Shown here piece by piece: positions 9,882 through 18,309 of a stretch of 64,000 nt of DNA. Positions within the stretch are counted from its first letter, which is position 1. Every line of letters begins with the position of its first letter. The notes under the pieces are model-generated. The model was given only the letters and a program-made list of their open reading frames with translations, was not told where the DNA came from and made no database searches. Both the position numbers and the translations under genes were made by a program. The stretch is from Bacteroidales bacterium (lineage in GTDB: Bacteria > Bacteroidota > Bacteroidia > Bacteroidales > Tenuifilaceae), in the NCBI GenBank assembly GCA_011045955.1, contig DSBV01000053.1, forward strand, positions 1 to 64,000, in the 5' to 3' direction.

Positions 9882-10748
9882 ATGTTTTTAAAAGTTAAAA
9901 ACTATCTGTCGTTGGTAAAATTCAGCCACACAATTTTTGCAATGCCTTTTGCTCTTATCGGTTATTTTTTTGCTTACTATAAACGGCCGCTAAACCACGA
10001 TTGGTGGCTTTTTTTTAAGGTGATACTTTGCATGGTTTTTGCCCGCAATGCTGCAATGAGTTTTAACCGGCTAGTTGATAGGCATTTTGATAGGCTAAAC
10101 CCCCGTACAAGCGGACGCGAGATACCGCGGGGTGTTATTTCACCTGAATCGGTACTGGCTTTCACCATTATCAATGCAATTCTTTTCATCTTAACTACCT
10201 ATTTTATTAATCCACTGGTCTTATTCTTGTCGCCTATTGCTTTGGGGGTAGTGCTTTTTTACAGTTACACCAAGCGGTTTACCATGTTCAGTCACCTGGT
10301 TTTAGGACTTGGGCTATCCCTTGCACCAATTGGTGCTTACCTTTCGGTTACCGGACAATTCCGCCTTGTTCCAATTCTGTACTCATTGGTAGTCCTTTTT
10401 TGGGTGGCAGGCTTCGATATCATCTATGCGCTTCAGGATGAGGAATTCGATCGCAATTTCAAATTGCATTCAATTCCTGCTGCGCTTGGGACTCGTTGGG
10501 CACTAGCCATTGCTTTAGCTTTGCATTTTATAAGCGCATTAATTATCGTAACAATTGGATTACTTGCAGGCTTTAACTTCTACTATTGGATTGGAGCATT
10601 TCTTTTTGAAGCCCTAATGATTTACCAGCATCACCTTGTCCGTCATACCGATATTTCGAAAGTGAACATGGCTTTTGCCACCACCAATGGTTTGGCAAGT
10701 GTTGTGTTCGCCATTTTCAATATTATATCAATTCTAACTACTATTTGA
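9882..10748 (+). CDS. UbiA-type polyprenyltransferase
   Basis: Integral-membrane prenyltransferase of 288 residues with about nine hydrophobic segments. The first Asp-rich motif is NRLVDRHFD (N-x3-D-x3-D) and the second is in DIIYALQDEEFD. It is of the UbiA/MqnP group (4-hydroxybenzoate-like prenyl acceptor) rather than MenA, judged from the motif and from ISRPLVRG-like neighbours being absent. A role in quinone synthesis, possibly the futalosine menaquinone route, is an inference. One base separates its stop from the next, damaged lipoprotein gene, so they probably shared a transcript. Confidence 0.85.
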   Translation: MFLKVKNYLSLVKFSHTIFAMPFALIGYFFAYYKRPLNHDWWLFFKVILCMVFARNAAMSFNRLVDRHFDRLNPRTSGREIPRGVISPESVLAFTIINAILFILTTYFINPLVLFLSPIALGVVLFYSYTKRFTMFSHLVLGLGLSLAPIGAYLSVTGQFRLVPILYSLVVLFWVAGFDIIYALQDEEFDRNFKLHSIPAALGTRWALAIALALHFISALIIVTIGLLAGFNFYYWIGAFLFEALMIYQHHLVRHTDISKVNMAFATTNGLASVVFAIFNIISILTTI

Positions 10749-10749
10749 G

Positions 10750-11175
10750 ATGAAAGTTAGATTTTTACTTTTAGGCATTGCTTTGCTTATTTTTGGCTGT
10801 TCCGGTAACACCCAAAACGTTAACTCCAGTGGTCGGTAGGTAAAAGATGCGATTGTTGAAGTTACGCATGATCCACTGATTTTAAATGCAAGTAGTTACG
10901 AAAGTAAAGTGGTTCGCGTGAGTGGCATTGTTGAGCATGTTTGTGTTCATACTGGCAAGAGGCTAACGCTAATGGCAAATTCACCCGATATGAAGTTGCG
11001 TGTTACTGCATCGGAAACCGTTCCAGAGTTCGATATATCCATTAAAGGATCTAAGGCTTTTGTTACCGGCATTTTCAAAAGGGTAGAGAAATCAAATGAA
11101 ATTTGCGAAGCCGAAGCGGCACACCATCTGGGTGAACTTTACTTTATAGCATACCAAAATATTAAAGTTAGGTAG
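10750..11175 (+). pseudogene. Lipoprotein gene interrupted by an in-frame TAG
   Basis: The frame from ATG 10750 encodes a lipoprotein signal peptide (MKVRFLLLGIALLIFGCSG, lipobox ending at Cys17), then meets TAG at 10837-10839, then stays open for 112 codons to the stop at 11175. The second part (VKDAIVEVTHDPLILNASS... VVRVSGIVEHVCVHTGKRL) looks like a small OB-fold domain with CVHTGKR and a second Cys in EICEAEA. The reading frame, lipobox and spacing to both neighbours are preserved on either side of the stop, so one base change separates it from an intact 141-residue lipoprotein. Either a recent nonsense mutation or a base-call error. Function unknown. Confidence 0.75.
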
Positions 11176-11177
11176 AT

Positions 11178-11728
11178 ATGACTCTTTCAAAATTTTACGC
11201 GTTATTCACAGGGATTTTAGTTACTTCTTTGCAGGAATGGTTTTTCTGTACTCTGTAACTGGAATTCTACTAAACCATGGGCATCCGCTTAACCCATACT
11301 ATTACATCGATGTGAAAACAGTAAAGGTAGATATTCCTAAGGATTCGTCACTGGTGAATGGTCAGATGCTTTTAGGTGTCTTCAGCGCATTTGGTGAAAC
11401 CGAGATCAGATCGCACTATTACCCCGACTCATCAACCCTGAAGGTTTTCTTCAGGAATGGTACCGCTACGGTAAACCTGAATGAACAAACCGCACTAATT
11501 GAGAATAGTATTCGGCGACCAGTTCTATACCAGCTCAACATGATGCATCGTAACCGACCCAAGGCATGGTGGACTTGGTTCAGCGATATCTTTGCGGTAG
11601 GCTTAATAATGATCACTTTAACCGGACTGTTCCTCATAAAGGGCAAAAACGGAATTACCCGTCGTGGTGCTGTACTGGTTGCCGCAGGGCTTGTTTTACC
11701 AATCCTGGCCATGTTCATTTTCTTTTGA
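11178..11728 (+). pseudogene. PepSY-associated membrane protein with a frameshift at the start
   Basis: The body (from 11186) reads FKILRVIHRDFSYFFAGMVF and continues to 11728 with the family features: a first TM helix ending ILLNH, a central extracytoplasmic domain, WWTWFSDIFAVGL and a final TM helix. The family normally starts a few residues before the RxIHRD segment. The only nearby ATG (11178, 3 bases after the preceding gene) is in another frame and stops after 26 codons; one missing base between 11181 and 11186 would join ATG to the body. The first in-frame ATG (11237) would drop the initial helix. Relatives are membrane proteins of reductase/iron-uptake type; function here unknown. Confidence 0.65.
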
Positions 11729-11752
11729 TGGCCGCAAATTCAATGCTTCTTC

Positions 11753-11777
11753 AAGGGGGGTGTTCCCCCTTTTTTTA
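11753..11777 (+). terminator. Intrinsic terminator after the ubiA unit
   Basis: AAGGGGG (11753-11759), a 5-base loop and CCCCCTT (11765-11771) followed by a run of T. Confidence 0.8.
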
Positions 11778-11809
11778 TTGCGAAATCGTTTTCGATTTGT
11801 AGAATTTTT

Positions 11810-11817
11810 TATTTTTG
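11810..11817 (+). promoter_or_regulatory. -7 element upstream of tnaA
   Basis: TATTTTTG, an exact TAnnTTTG match, placed after the ubiA terminator. It predicts an RNA start near 11824 and a leader of nearly 200 bases before tnaA. No good -33 element was seen. Confidence 0.55.
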
Positions 11818-11836
11818 CATTAGCTGTTATCCTACA

Positions 11837-11920
11837 ATGTTGATATTTAAGGAAAACATACACCTCAAGTTTGCTGCAAAGTACGTGTTTCTGAATATTA
11901 AGAACCGCGATCGGTTTTAA
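11837..11920 (+). CDS. Possible tnaA leader ORF, 27 residues
   Basis: An ORF starting 13 bases after the predicted RNA start: MLIFKENIHLKF then AAKYVFLNIKNRDRF. It ends 100 bases before tnaA. Its middle, K-Y-V-F-L-N-I-K-N, is loosely like the K-W-F-N-I-D-N of E. coli TnaC but has no tryptophan. It could be a chance ORF. A weak hairpin (CACTT/AGGTG, near 11958-11970) follows it. Confidence 0.25.
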   Translation: MLIFKENIHLKFAAKYVFLNIKNRDRF

Positions 11921-12020
11921 TTTCACTTAAGCCATAAGAGCATATTGTCGGTTTTCACTTCAGGTGAAGATTTATACTTTTTTAAAATACATATCTGTTT
12001 AACAATCAAAATATTATAGT

Positions 12021-13397
12021 ATGGAACTACCATTTGCCGAATCGTATAAGATTAAAATGGTTGAACCCATTCGTCGTAGCACACGTCAGGAACGTGAGCA
12101 ATGGATAAAGGAAGCAAAGTACAACCTTTTTAACCTGCGTAGCGATCAGGTTTACATCGATTTGCTGACCGATTCCGGAACCGGTGCCATGAGCGACCGC
12201 CAGTGGAGTGCCATCATGCTTGGCGATGAGAGCTATGCAGGGGCATCGTCGTATTTCAACCTAAAGAATGCCATCAAAAACATACTTGGTTTCGATTATG
12301 TGATGCCAACCCATCAAGGGCGTGCTGCCGAAAACGTTTTGTTCTCGGTGTTAGTTAAGGAGGGCGACTATATTCCCGGTAACTCGCATTTCGATACCAC
12401 AAAGGGGCATATTGAATTTCGCCATGCCCATGCGATTGATTGTACCATTGATGAGGCTGCCGATACTGAGTTCATTCATCCCTTCAAGGGTAATGTCGAT
12501 TCCCAAAAACTCGACGATTTTCTCAAGAAGCATGCCGATAAGGTTCCCTTTGTGATTGTAACCATTACCAACAATACGGCAGGAGGTCAGCCGGTTTCAA
12601 TGAAAAACCTACGTGAGGTAAGGGAGGTATGCAATCGTTACGGTAAGATCTTGGTTTTTGATTCCGCACGCTTTGCCGAAAACGCATACTTTATCAAAAC
12701 CCGCGAGGAGGACTATGCCCATAAATCAATCAAGGAGATTGTAAAGGAGATGTTCTCATACGCCGATGCCATGACCATGAGCAGCAAAAAGGACGCCATT
12801 GTTAATATTGGTGGTTTCATTGCCATGCGCGACCAGGAACTTTGGCGACAGTGCTCAAAGTTTAATATCATGTTTGAGGGGTATGTTACCTACGGTGGAA
12901 TGTCGGGTCGCGATATGAATGCCCTTGCCGTAGGCCTTGACGAGGGAACCGAGTTCGATTACCTGGAAACCCGAATCAAGCAGGTTGAGTACCTTGGTAA
13001 GCGCCTCGATGAGTTTGGTATTCCATACCAAAAGCCTGCCGGCGGTCATGCCATTTTTGTTGATGCCAACAAGGTGCTGCCCAATATTCCCCGTGAGCAG
13101 TTCAGGGCGCAAACCCTTGCCATAGAGCTTTACCTTGAGGCTGGTGTCCGTGGCGTTGAGATTGGCACGTTGCTTGCCGACCGTGACCCGGAAACCCGTG
13201 AGAACCGTTACCCCAGACTCGAACTTCTGCGCCTTGCCATACCCCGCCGAACCTACACCAACAATCACATGGATGTGGTTGCCGTAGCGCTTAAAAATGT
13301 TTACGATAGGCGAAACCAAATAACCAAAGGACTTGAAATTGTTTGGGAAGCCCCAATTATGAGGCATTTTACGGTAGAACTTAAACCAGTTAAGTAA
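12021..13397 (+). CDS. tnaA: Tryptophanase (tryptophan indole-lyase)
   Basis: PLP enzyme cleaving L-tryptophan to indole, pyruvate and ammonia in the cytosol. The 458-residue sequence has the family landmarks LLTDSGTGAMSD, PTHQGRAAEN, TITNNTAGGQPVS, FDSARFAENAYFIK, the PLP lysine in MSSKKDAIVN (about residue 255) and the C-terminal MRHFTVEL. Residues such as GVRGVEIG and the close match to Bacteroides tryptophanases favour tryptophanase over tyrosine phenol-lyase, which shares the fold. No tryptophan permease (tnaB) is adjacent. It appears to be a single-gene transcript with its own promoter and a strong terminator. The long leader suggests regulated expression. Confidence 0.92.
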   Translation: MELPFAESYKIKMVEPIRRSTRQEREQWIKEAKYNLFNLRSDQVYIDLLTDSGTGAMSDRQWSAIMLGDESYAGASSYFNLKNAIKNILGFDYVMPTHQGRAAENVLFSVLVKEGDYIPGNSHFDTTKGHIEFRHAHAIDCTIDEAADTEFIHPFKGNVDSQKLDDFLKKHADKVPFVIVTITNNTAGGQPVSMKNLREVREVCNRYGKILVFDSARFAENAYFIKTREEDYAHKSIKEIVKEMFSYADAMTMSSKKDAIVNIGGFIAMRDQELWRQCSKFNIMFEGYVTYGGMSGRDMNALAVGLDEGTEFDYLETRIKQVEYLGKRLDEFGIPYQKPAGGHAIFVDANKVLPNIPREQFRAQTLAIELYLEAGVRGVEIGTLLADRDPETRENRYPRLELLRLAIPRRTYTNNHMDVVAVALKNVYDRRNQITKGLEIVWEAPIMRHFTVELKPVK

Positions 13398-13416
13398 CGC
13401 CATTATTTATTGAGGT

Positions 13417-13446
13417 AAGAGCCGGACAATCAAATCCGGCTCTTTT
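13417..13446 (+). terminator. Intrinsic terminator of tnaA
   Basis: AAGAGCCGGA (13417-13426) pairs perfectly with TCCGGCTCTT (13435-13444) across an 8-base loop, followed by TT. Confidence 0.88.
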
Positions 13447-13502
13447 GCAAGTTTATCAATGTTTTTTTCATCAACCTTAATTTATTGAATTACTAATCGT
13501 GG

Positions 13503-13563
13503 TTAAAAACAATACCAACTGCACTAAACACTTTACACTAAAAACTAAACACTAATCACTGCC
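13503..13563. repeat. Degenerate word-like microrepeat (actaaacact)
   Basis: Between tnaA and the MATE gene a short stretch repeats variants of cactaaacact about five times (actaaacac, tttacacta, aaaactaaac, actaatcact). It resembles the other degenerate intergenic arrays of this window. No coding potential. Confidence 0.5.
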
Positions 13564-13613
13564 TTTGTAGGTCTCAATTTTTTTAGCCTACTTTGCGTAG
13601 TATTTTACTAGCC

Positions 13614-14993
13614 ATGAAAGATTTTACAACCGGTAACGAGGCCAAACACATTTTCCGGTTTGCGCTGCCAATGCTAATTGGAAATATATTCCAGCAACTT
13701 TACAATGTTGTGGACAGCATTATTGTAGGGCGTTACCTTGGCGATAAGGCATTGGCTGCCGTTGGAGCATCGTTTCCTATTATCTTTATGGTTATTGCTC
13801 TCATTATTGGAATTGGCATTGGGTCGTCGGTTGTAATCTCGCAATATTTTGGTGCCAAGGATTACGATAAGGTGAAACGGGCAGCCGATACCACTTACAT
13901 TTTCCTTTTTTTTGCGGGAATAGTAATAACCATCGTTGGTTTACTGAGCGGCGAATACATTTTTAGGCTGATGCGTTTGCCCGAGGAAATATTGCCTATG
14001 GCTAAAACCTACCTCAATATCTACATGTATGGTTTGGTTTTGATGTTTGGGTTTAACTCTGTGTCGAGTATCTTACGGGGCGTTGGCGATTCCAAAACAC
14101 CCCTATACTTCCTGATAGTTTCGACGTTCCTTAACATTTCTTTCGATATCCTTTTCGTTCTTGTTTTTAAGTGGGGTATTGCTGGTGCTGCATGGGCTAC
14201 TGTAGTTGCACAGGCTTTCTCGTTTGTTATTGCAGTTATTTACCTTGAAAGGCTTAGGCATATGCTTCGAATAACACTCAACCGCTTGGTGTTCGATTGG
14301 AATATTTTTAAGCAAAGCGTAAAAATTGGACTGCCTACCGGCATTCAGCAAACGCTAGTTGCGTTGGGAGGTATGGCATTAATGGGTATAGTAAATACTT
14401 TTGGAACCGAGGTAATAGCTGGTTTCTCAGCGGCCAGCCGAATCGATTCGTTGGCTGTAATACCTATCATGAATTTTTCAGCATCGCTATCAGGGTTTGT
14501 AGGTCAAAATATTGGTGCCGGTAAAATTGACCGGGTTAAGCGTGGCCTGTGGGCTACCATTAAAATGTCAGTTTTATTCAGCATTTTCATCAGCGCAATA
14601 ATACTAGTTTGGGGCGATAAGATGATGGTGATTTTTACAACAAACTCAAGGGTTGTTGATATTGGCTACCATTACCTCATGATTGTTAGCATATTTTATG
14701 TGGCTTTTGCTGTCATGTTTTGCATTAATGGTTTGCTGCGTGGGGCAGGTGCTGCAGTAATTCCAATGTATATTACCTTACTATCACTCTGGATTGTGCG
14801 CATCCCATTGGCTTATCTGCTTAGCAAAACTTTTGGGCTGGGCGAGGCGGGCATTTGGTGGTCTATTCCAATAGGTTGGCTTATGGGTGCGGTGGCATCT
14901 GCGTTTTACTATAGACTTGGAAACTGGAAGGATAAATCCGTTGTAAAGTCCTCTACCACTGATGATGATGGCGTGGCTACCGATTTGGTCTAG
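13614..14993 (+). CDS. MATE family multidrug/Na+ efflux transporter
   Basis: A 459-residue inner-membrane exporter with about 12 transmembrane segments in two homologous halves. Signatures: FALPMLIGNIFQQLYNVVD at the start, VGRYLGDKALAAVGAS in the first half, SRIDSLAVIPIMNFSASL in the second. It is of the NorM/DinF-like group, using an ion gradient to export cationic compounds; substrate unknown. ATG at 13614 is preferred over an in-frame TTG at 13593 because the MKDFTTGNEAKHIFRF beginning matches the family. The C-terminal tail is acidic (DDDG). Confidence 0.9.
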   Translation: MKDFTTGNEAKHIFRFALPMLIGNIFQQLYNVVDSIIVGRYLGDKALAAVGASFPIIFMVIALIIGIGIGSSVVISQYFGAKDYDKVKRAADTTYIFLFFAGIVITIVGLLSGEYIFRLMRLPEEILPMAKTYLNIYMYGLVLMFGFNSVSSILRGVGDSKTPLYFLIVSTFLNISFDILFVLVFKWGIAGAAWATVVAQAFSFVIAVIYLERLRHMLRITLNRLVFDWNIFKQSVKIGLPTGIQQTLVALGGMALMGIVNTFGTEVIAGFSAASRIDSLAVIPIMNFSASLSGFVGQNIGAGKIDRVKRGLWATIKMSVLFSIFISAIILVWGDKMMVIFTTNSRVVDIGYHYLMIVSIFYVAFAVMFCINGLLRGAGAAVIPMYITLLSLWIVRIPLAYLLSKTFGLGEAGIWWSIPIGWLMGAVASAFYYRLGNWKDKSVVKSSTTDDDGVATDLV

Positions 14994-15005
14994 CTTATAC
15001 TGCTG

Positions 15006-15035
15006 TTGGTGGTAACACAAAAAGTATTACCTTTG
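15006..15035 (+). promoter_or_regulatory. Promoter of the 15062 gene
   Basis: TTG (15006-15008), a 19-base spacer and TACCTTTG (15028-15035) match the Bacteroidota promoter consensus. Predicted start near 15042. Confidence 0.65.
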
Positions 15036-15061
15036 CATACTGATAAATAAAACTTCTGATT

Positions 15062-15346
15062 ATGGCAAGCAAGAGAGAACTTAAAAAGGATATCGATTAC
15101 TTAGTTGGTGAGGTTATTAGCGATTGTTACACCTACATGTTAATAAATGGCCAAAAGAAACGCGATGACGTTATTGCTATTATCGAGTCGATACTTGAAA
15201 AGCGCAATGAGCTGATTCATCGTATTAAGCATCCTGATCAAAAGAATGACCGAAAAGCAGTTAAGGCTCACTACCGTGAAATTCAGCATGATGTACTCAA
15301 AGCCATCGACGAGCATTTTACTAAACTTAGCGAACTTACAAAGTAG
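15062..15346 (+). CDS. Conserved hypothetical protein, 94 residues
   Basis: A small, soluble, largely helical and highly charged protein (KRELKKDIDYLVGEVISDCY, then ILEKRNELIHRIKHP, QKNDRKAVKAHYREIQ). It has its own promoter and a terminator directly after the stop, so it is an independent unit. I recognise it only as the kind of small protein conserved across Bacteroidota; no enzymatic motif is visible. No signal peptide or membrane segment. Confidence 0.8.
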   Translation: MASKRELKKDIDYLVGEVISDCYTYMLINGQKKRDDVIAIIESILEKRNELIHRIKHPDQKNDRKAVKAHYREIQHDVLKAIDEHFTKLSELTK

Positions 15347-15367
15347 TTGATCATTGCATTCAAATCT

Positions 15368-15390
15368 ACCCGGCCAATGCCGGGTTTTTT
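15368..15390 (+). terminator. Intrinsic terminator
   Basis: ACCCGGC, a CAAT loop, GCCGGGT and a six-T run, 22 bases after the stop of the 94-residue protein. Confidence 0.88.
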
Positions 15391-15457
15391 AATTTTTTGG
15401 GGGAGTGGCTCAAGGTTGACTTATTGGGTAAGTGTAAACCGTATGTCAATATAATGT

Positions 15458-15465
15458 TAACTTTG
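15458..15465 (+). promoter_or_regulatory. -7 element of the 15492 gene
   Basis: TAACTTTG, an exact TAnnTTTG match 26 bases before the ATG. Confidence 0.6.
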
Positions 15466-15491
15466 TAGGTTGTATTTAAAGCAAATTAACC

Positions 15492-17456
15492 ATGTATAAA
15501 GAATTCCGGGCATACTTTTCCGATATTTCCATAAAGGGGAATATCTACTTAATATTGATTTGGCGCTTTGCCTTGCTGATGCTAATCTTTACAGCTTGCA
15601 GGGTGCTTTTCTACGTGTTTAATGCCGATTTCTTTGCCAACCTTACCGCTGCAGGCTTCTTGCGAATTCTGGCTGGAGGCCTATGGTTCGATACCAGCGC
15701 CCTGATCTATACCAATACCTTGTATATAGCTTTATTCCTTTTGCCTTTTACCTTTAGGTATAATGCCTGGTACCAAAAGGCTCAAAAGTACCTGTTTGTT
15801 ATCACAAACAGCATTGCAATTGGTGCCAACTGTGCCGATTCTATCTACTTCCGGTTTACCTTGCGCCGGACAACTGCCACGGTTTTCGACGAGTTTAGGC
15901 ATGAAACCAATTTTGGCTCACTTATTCCCCAATTTATAGCCGATTACTGGTATGTTTTTCTGATTTGGATTGCCCTGACGGCATTACTCGTTCTGCTTTA
16001 CGGGAGGGTTCGCCCACTAAAAAAGGGGAAGGGATTCCGTTACCATTTGGTTTACGGAGTTAATGGGCTTGTGCTTTTACTGGTTTTTGCAACGCTTATG
16101 GTTGGTGGTATGCGTGGTGGTTTTCGCCATAGCACCCGCCCAATTACCTTAAGCAATGCCGGGCAGTTTGTTAGCGAGCCCCTTGAGGCTGCCATTGTAC
16201 TTAATACCCCTTTTGCTATATACCGTACCCTTGGGAAAAAATCGCTGGTTAAGGTTGATTATTTCAGAACGCCCGAGGAACTTGACGCCGTTTATTCGCC
16301 TTTACATGAACCGCAGGTTACCGATTCGCTTAAGCGGTTGAATGTGGTTATTTTCATCCTCGAGAGTTTTGGGAGGGAATACATTGGCGCCTACAACAAG
16401 CACTTGAAGGAAAAGGAGGGCTACGCCGGTTTTACACCATTCCTCGATTCACTGATGGAGCATTCCTTATGGTATAGGCATTCCTATGGTAATGGTCGGA
16501 AGTCGATTGATGGAATGCCTTCGGTTTTGGCCAGCATACCTATGTTTGTGGAACCCTACTTTTTAACCAGTTACTCAACCAATAAAATAAACAGTATAGC
16601 CTCAGTACTTCGTGCTGAGGGTTACCATACGGCATTCTTTCATGGCGCCCCTAATGGATCAATGGGATTTCAGGCCTTTGCCAATGTGGCCGGTTTTGAG
16701 GAGTACTACGGCATGAGTGAGTACCCCGATCCCTCTCACTTCGATGGCATGTGGGGGGTATGGGATGAAGAGTTTTTTCAATTCTTTGCCCAAACTCTTG
16801 ATATGTTCCCCCAGCCTTTCTGCGCAGCATTATTCTCAGTATCATCGCATCATCCCTTTAAGGTGCCTTCCCGTTATGAGGTGGTGTTTCCCAAGGGAAC
16901 ATTACCCATTCACCAGTGCGTTGCCTATACCGATTACTCCTTGAAACGCTTCTTTGAAACCGTATCAAAAATGGATTGGTACCCCAATACCCTTTTTGTC
17001 ATAACGGCCGATCACAGCAATCAATCATACTACCCTAAATATCAAACCAGTGTCGGGGCATTCGCAGTGCCCGTTGTGTTTTTTCGCCCCGATAACAGCC
17101 TTGCTGGCTGCAGAGATGAGCTTGCCCAGCAAATCGATATCATGCCATCAGTTCTTGGCTATTTACACTACAACAAACCATTCATAGCCTTTGGGCGTAA
17201 TGTTTTTGATTCCAAGGAGAAACCATTCGTGGTTAACTACACCAATAATTGCTATCAACTTTATGTTGATGACTGTGTGATGATATTCGATGGTTCAAAA
17301 ACTTTGGGCCTCTATAACTTTAAGGATGATGCGATGCTAACCAAAAACCTTCAAGGCCAAATGCCCGATAGGGAAGTGGAAATGCAACGTAAACTAAAAG
17401 CTATTATACAGCAGTATAACACCCGAATGATTGACGATAACCTGGTGGTAAAATAG
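15492..17456 (+). CDS. LtaS-like sulfatase-family phosphoglycerol/phosphoethanolamine transferase
   Basis: A 654-residue inner-membrane protein with five hydrophobic segments in the first 240 residues and a periplasmic alkaline-phosphatase-fold domain after them. Motifs: VVIFILESFGREYIGAYN (metal ligand Glu), GNGRKSIDGMPSVLASIP where the catalytic Ser/Thr is expected (S in KSIDG), FFHGAPNGSMGF, and the metal-binding ITADHSNQSYYP. The family includes LtaS and MdoB, which transfer phosphoglycerol or phosphoethanolamine from lipids; the substrate in this Gram-negative lineage is unknown. A paralogue lies at 26570-28402. The gene has its own promoter and converges on the Rieske-like gene. Confidence 0.88.
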   Translation: MYKEFRAYFSDISIKGNIYLILIWRFALLMLIFTACRVLFYVFNADFFANLTAAGFLRILAGGLWFDTSALIYTNTLYIALFLLPFTFRYNAWYQKAQKYLFVITNSIAIGANCADSIYFRFTLRRTTATVFDEFRHETNFGSLIPQFIADYWYVFLIWIALTALLVLLYGRVRPLKKGKGFRYHLVYGVNGLVLLLVFATLMVGGMRGGFRHSTRPITLSNAGQFVSEPLEAAIVLNTPFAIYRTLGKKSLVKVDYFRTPEELDAVYSPLHEPQVTDSLKRLNVVIFILESFGREYIGAYNKHLKEKEGYAGFTPFLDSLMEHSLWYRHSYGNGRKSIDGMPSVLASIPMFVEPYFLTSYSTNKINSIASVLRAEGYHTAFFHGAPNGSMGFQAFANVAGFEEYYGMSEYPDPSHFDGMWGVWDEEFFQFFAQTLDMFPQPFCAALFSVSSHHPFKVPSRYEVVFPKGTLPIHQCVAYTDYSLKRFFETVSKMDWYPNTLFVITADHSNQSYYPKYQTSVGAFAVPVVFFRPDNSLAGCRDELAQQIDIMPSVLGYLHYNKPFIAFGRNVFDSKEKPFVVNYTNNCYQLYVDDCVMIFDGSKTLGLYNFKDDAMLTKNLQGQMPDREVEMQRKLKAIIQQYNTRMIDDNLVVK

Positions 17457-17459
17457 ATT

Positions 17460-17891
17460 TTAGTTGTATATCCTTACATAATCCCCACTACGGAGTACCT
17501 GGTACCTTTTCAAGGGGTAGCCATCTTTGGGATAACCATAGTTTACCAGGTAGTAAACGGTGCCGCAGTGCGGGCAGGTGGCAGTTCCCGATCCGCTTGA
17601 ATCGAGATTTACGGATGCATTAATGTCGATATGCTTGGGGCAGGTGGCATCGAAAGCTAAAATTTCACTATCGCTAAGCCTAAAAACAATTACTCCATTG
17701 TTCCTATAGCCATAGCCATCAATTTTTACAGCACCCATTACAACGTTGAGATTGATAAATTGAGGCTCTTTTAGGTTAAACTCAATGTTCACAGGAACAT
17801 CGGGAATAATGTCGTCAATGGTATCGTCGCAGGCTGTATTGACAAAAAAAAGGCTTGAAAAAAGTAAAATATAGATTATCTTTGTTTGCAT
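17460..17891 (-). CDS. Rieske-like lipoprotein with unusual ligand pattern
   Basis: A 143-residue protein with a lipoprotein signal peptide (FSSLFFVNTACDD, lipid Cys near 21) and a Rieske-type beta domain. The two ligand loops read ATCPKHID and TATCPHCGTVYY. A classical Rieske centre needs C-x-H and C-x2-H, so the pattern here (CPKH and CPHC) is not canonical. It may hold no 2Fe-2S cluster or bind another metal. Similar lipoproteins are common in Bacteroidota and usually unassigned. Its start codon overlaps the promoter of the divergent 17913 gene. Confidence 0.75.
   Translation of the reverse strand: MQTKIIYILLFSSLFFVNTACDDTIDDIIPDVPVNIEFNLKEPQFINLNVVMGAVKIDGYGYRNNGVIVFRLSDSEILAFDATCPKHIDINASVNLDSSGSGTATCPHCGTVYYLVNYGYPKDGYPLKRYQVLRSGDYVRIYN
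17877..17884 (+). promoter_or_regulatory. -7 element of the 17913 gene, inside the divergent gene
   Basis: TATCTTTG, an exact consensus match. It lies over codons 3-5 of the minus-strand Rieske-like gene (ATG at 17891) and predicts an RNA start near 17891. Confidence 0.6.
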
Positions 17892-17912
17892 ACCGAAAAC
17901 TTAATTTGTATC

Positions 17913-18293
17913 TTGGACAAAGGTATAAAAAAGATACGGTTTGCGTTTATTGTTCTTTTAATTCTGACTGGTTGTGGGAAGCAGTTAACCTCTTCGTCCG
18001 TCCCTGCTACCCCCGGCCGGAGCAAATGGCAGGTTAAGCGTGAGGGTTACCGAAGGACCTGGATTGCCTATTGGCACAACCGGAAAACCGAAAGGATAAC
18101 CCGAAGGGTTAATGCCAAACCGGTAAAGAGGGAAAAAGAGGCAGCAAAAGCCCAGAAAAAGTTGGTTGATAGGCATATCAAGAATCAGCCACCCAGTGTT
18201 CAGGAAAGGATGAAGGCATCGTTGAAAGAGGCAGAAAAAAACAGGCCTAAACGGACTTTAAGGCAGAGGTTACGGTTTTGGAAATATAAATAG
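17913..18293 (+). CDS. Small, very basic lipoprotein, function unknown
   Basis: About 127 residues from a TTG start. I chose TTG 17913 because the upstream in-frame TTG (17886) lies at or before the predicted RNA start, and because the peptide then begins with a normal lipoprotein signal (KKIRFAF, IVLLILTGC). After the lipid Cys it is rich in Arg and Lys (RRTWIAYWHNRKTERITRR, KREKEAAKAQKK), with a predicted isoelectric point far above neutral. It might bind nucleic acid, LPS or another polyanion at the envelope; that is speculation. The next gene starts 17 bases later. Confidence 0.6.
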   Translation: MDKGIKKIRFAFIVLLILTGCGKQLTSSSVPATPGRSKWQVKREGYRRTWIAYWHNRKTERITRRVNAKPVKREKEAAKAQKKLVDRHIKNQPPSVQERMKASLKEAEKNRPKRTLRQRLRFWKYK

Positions 18294-18309
18294 ATAAAAA
18301 GTTGATTTT

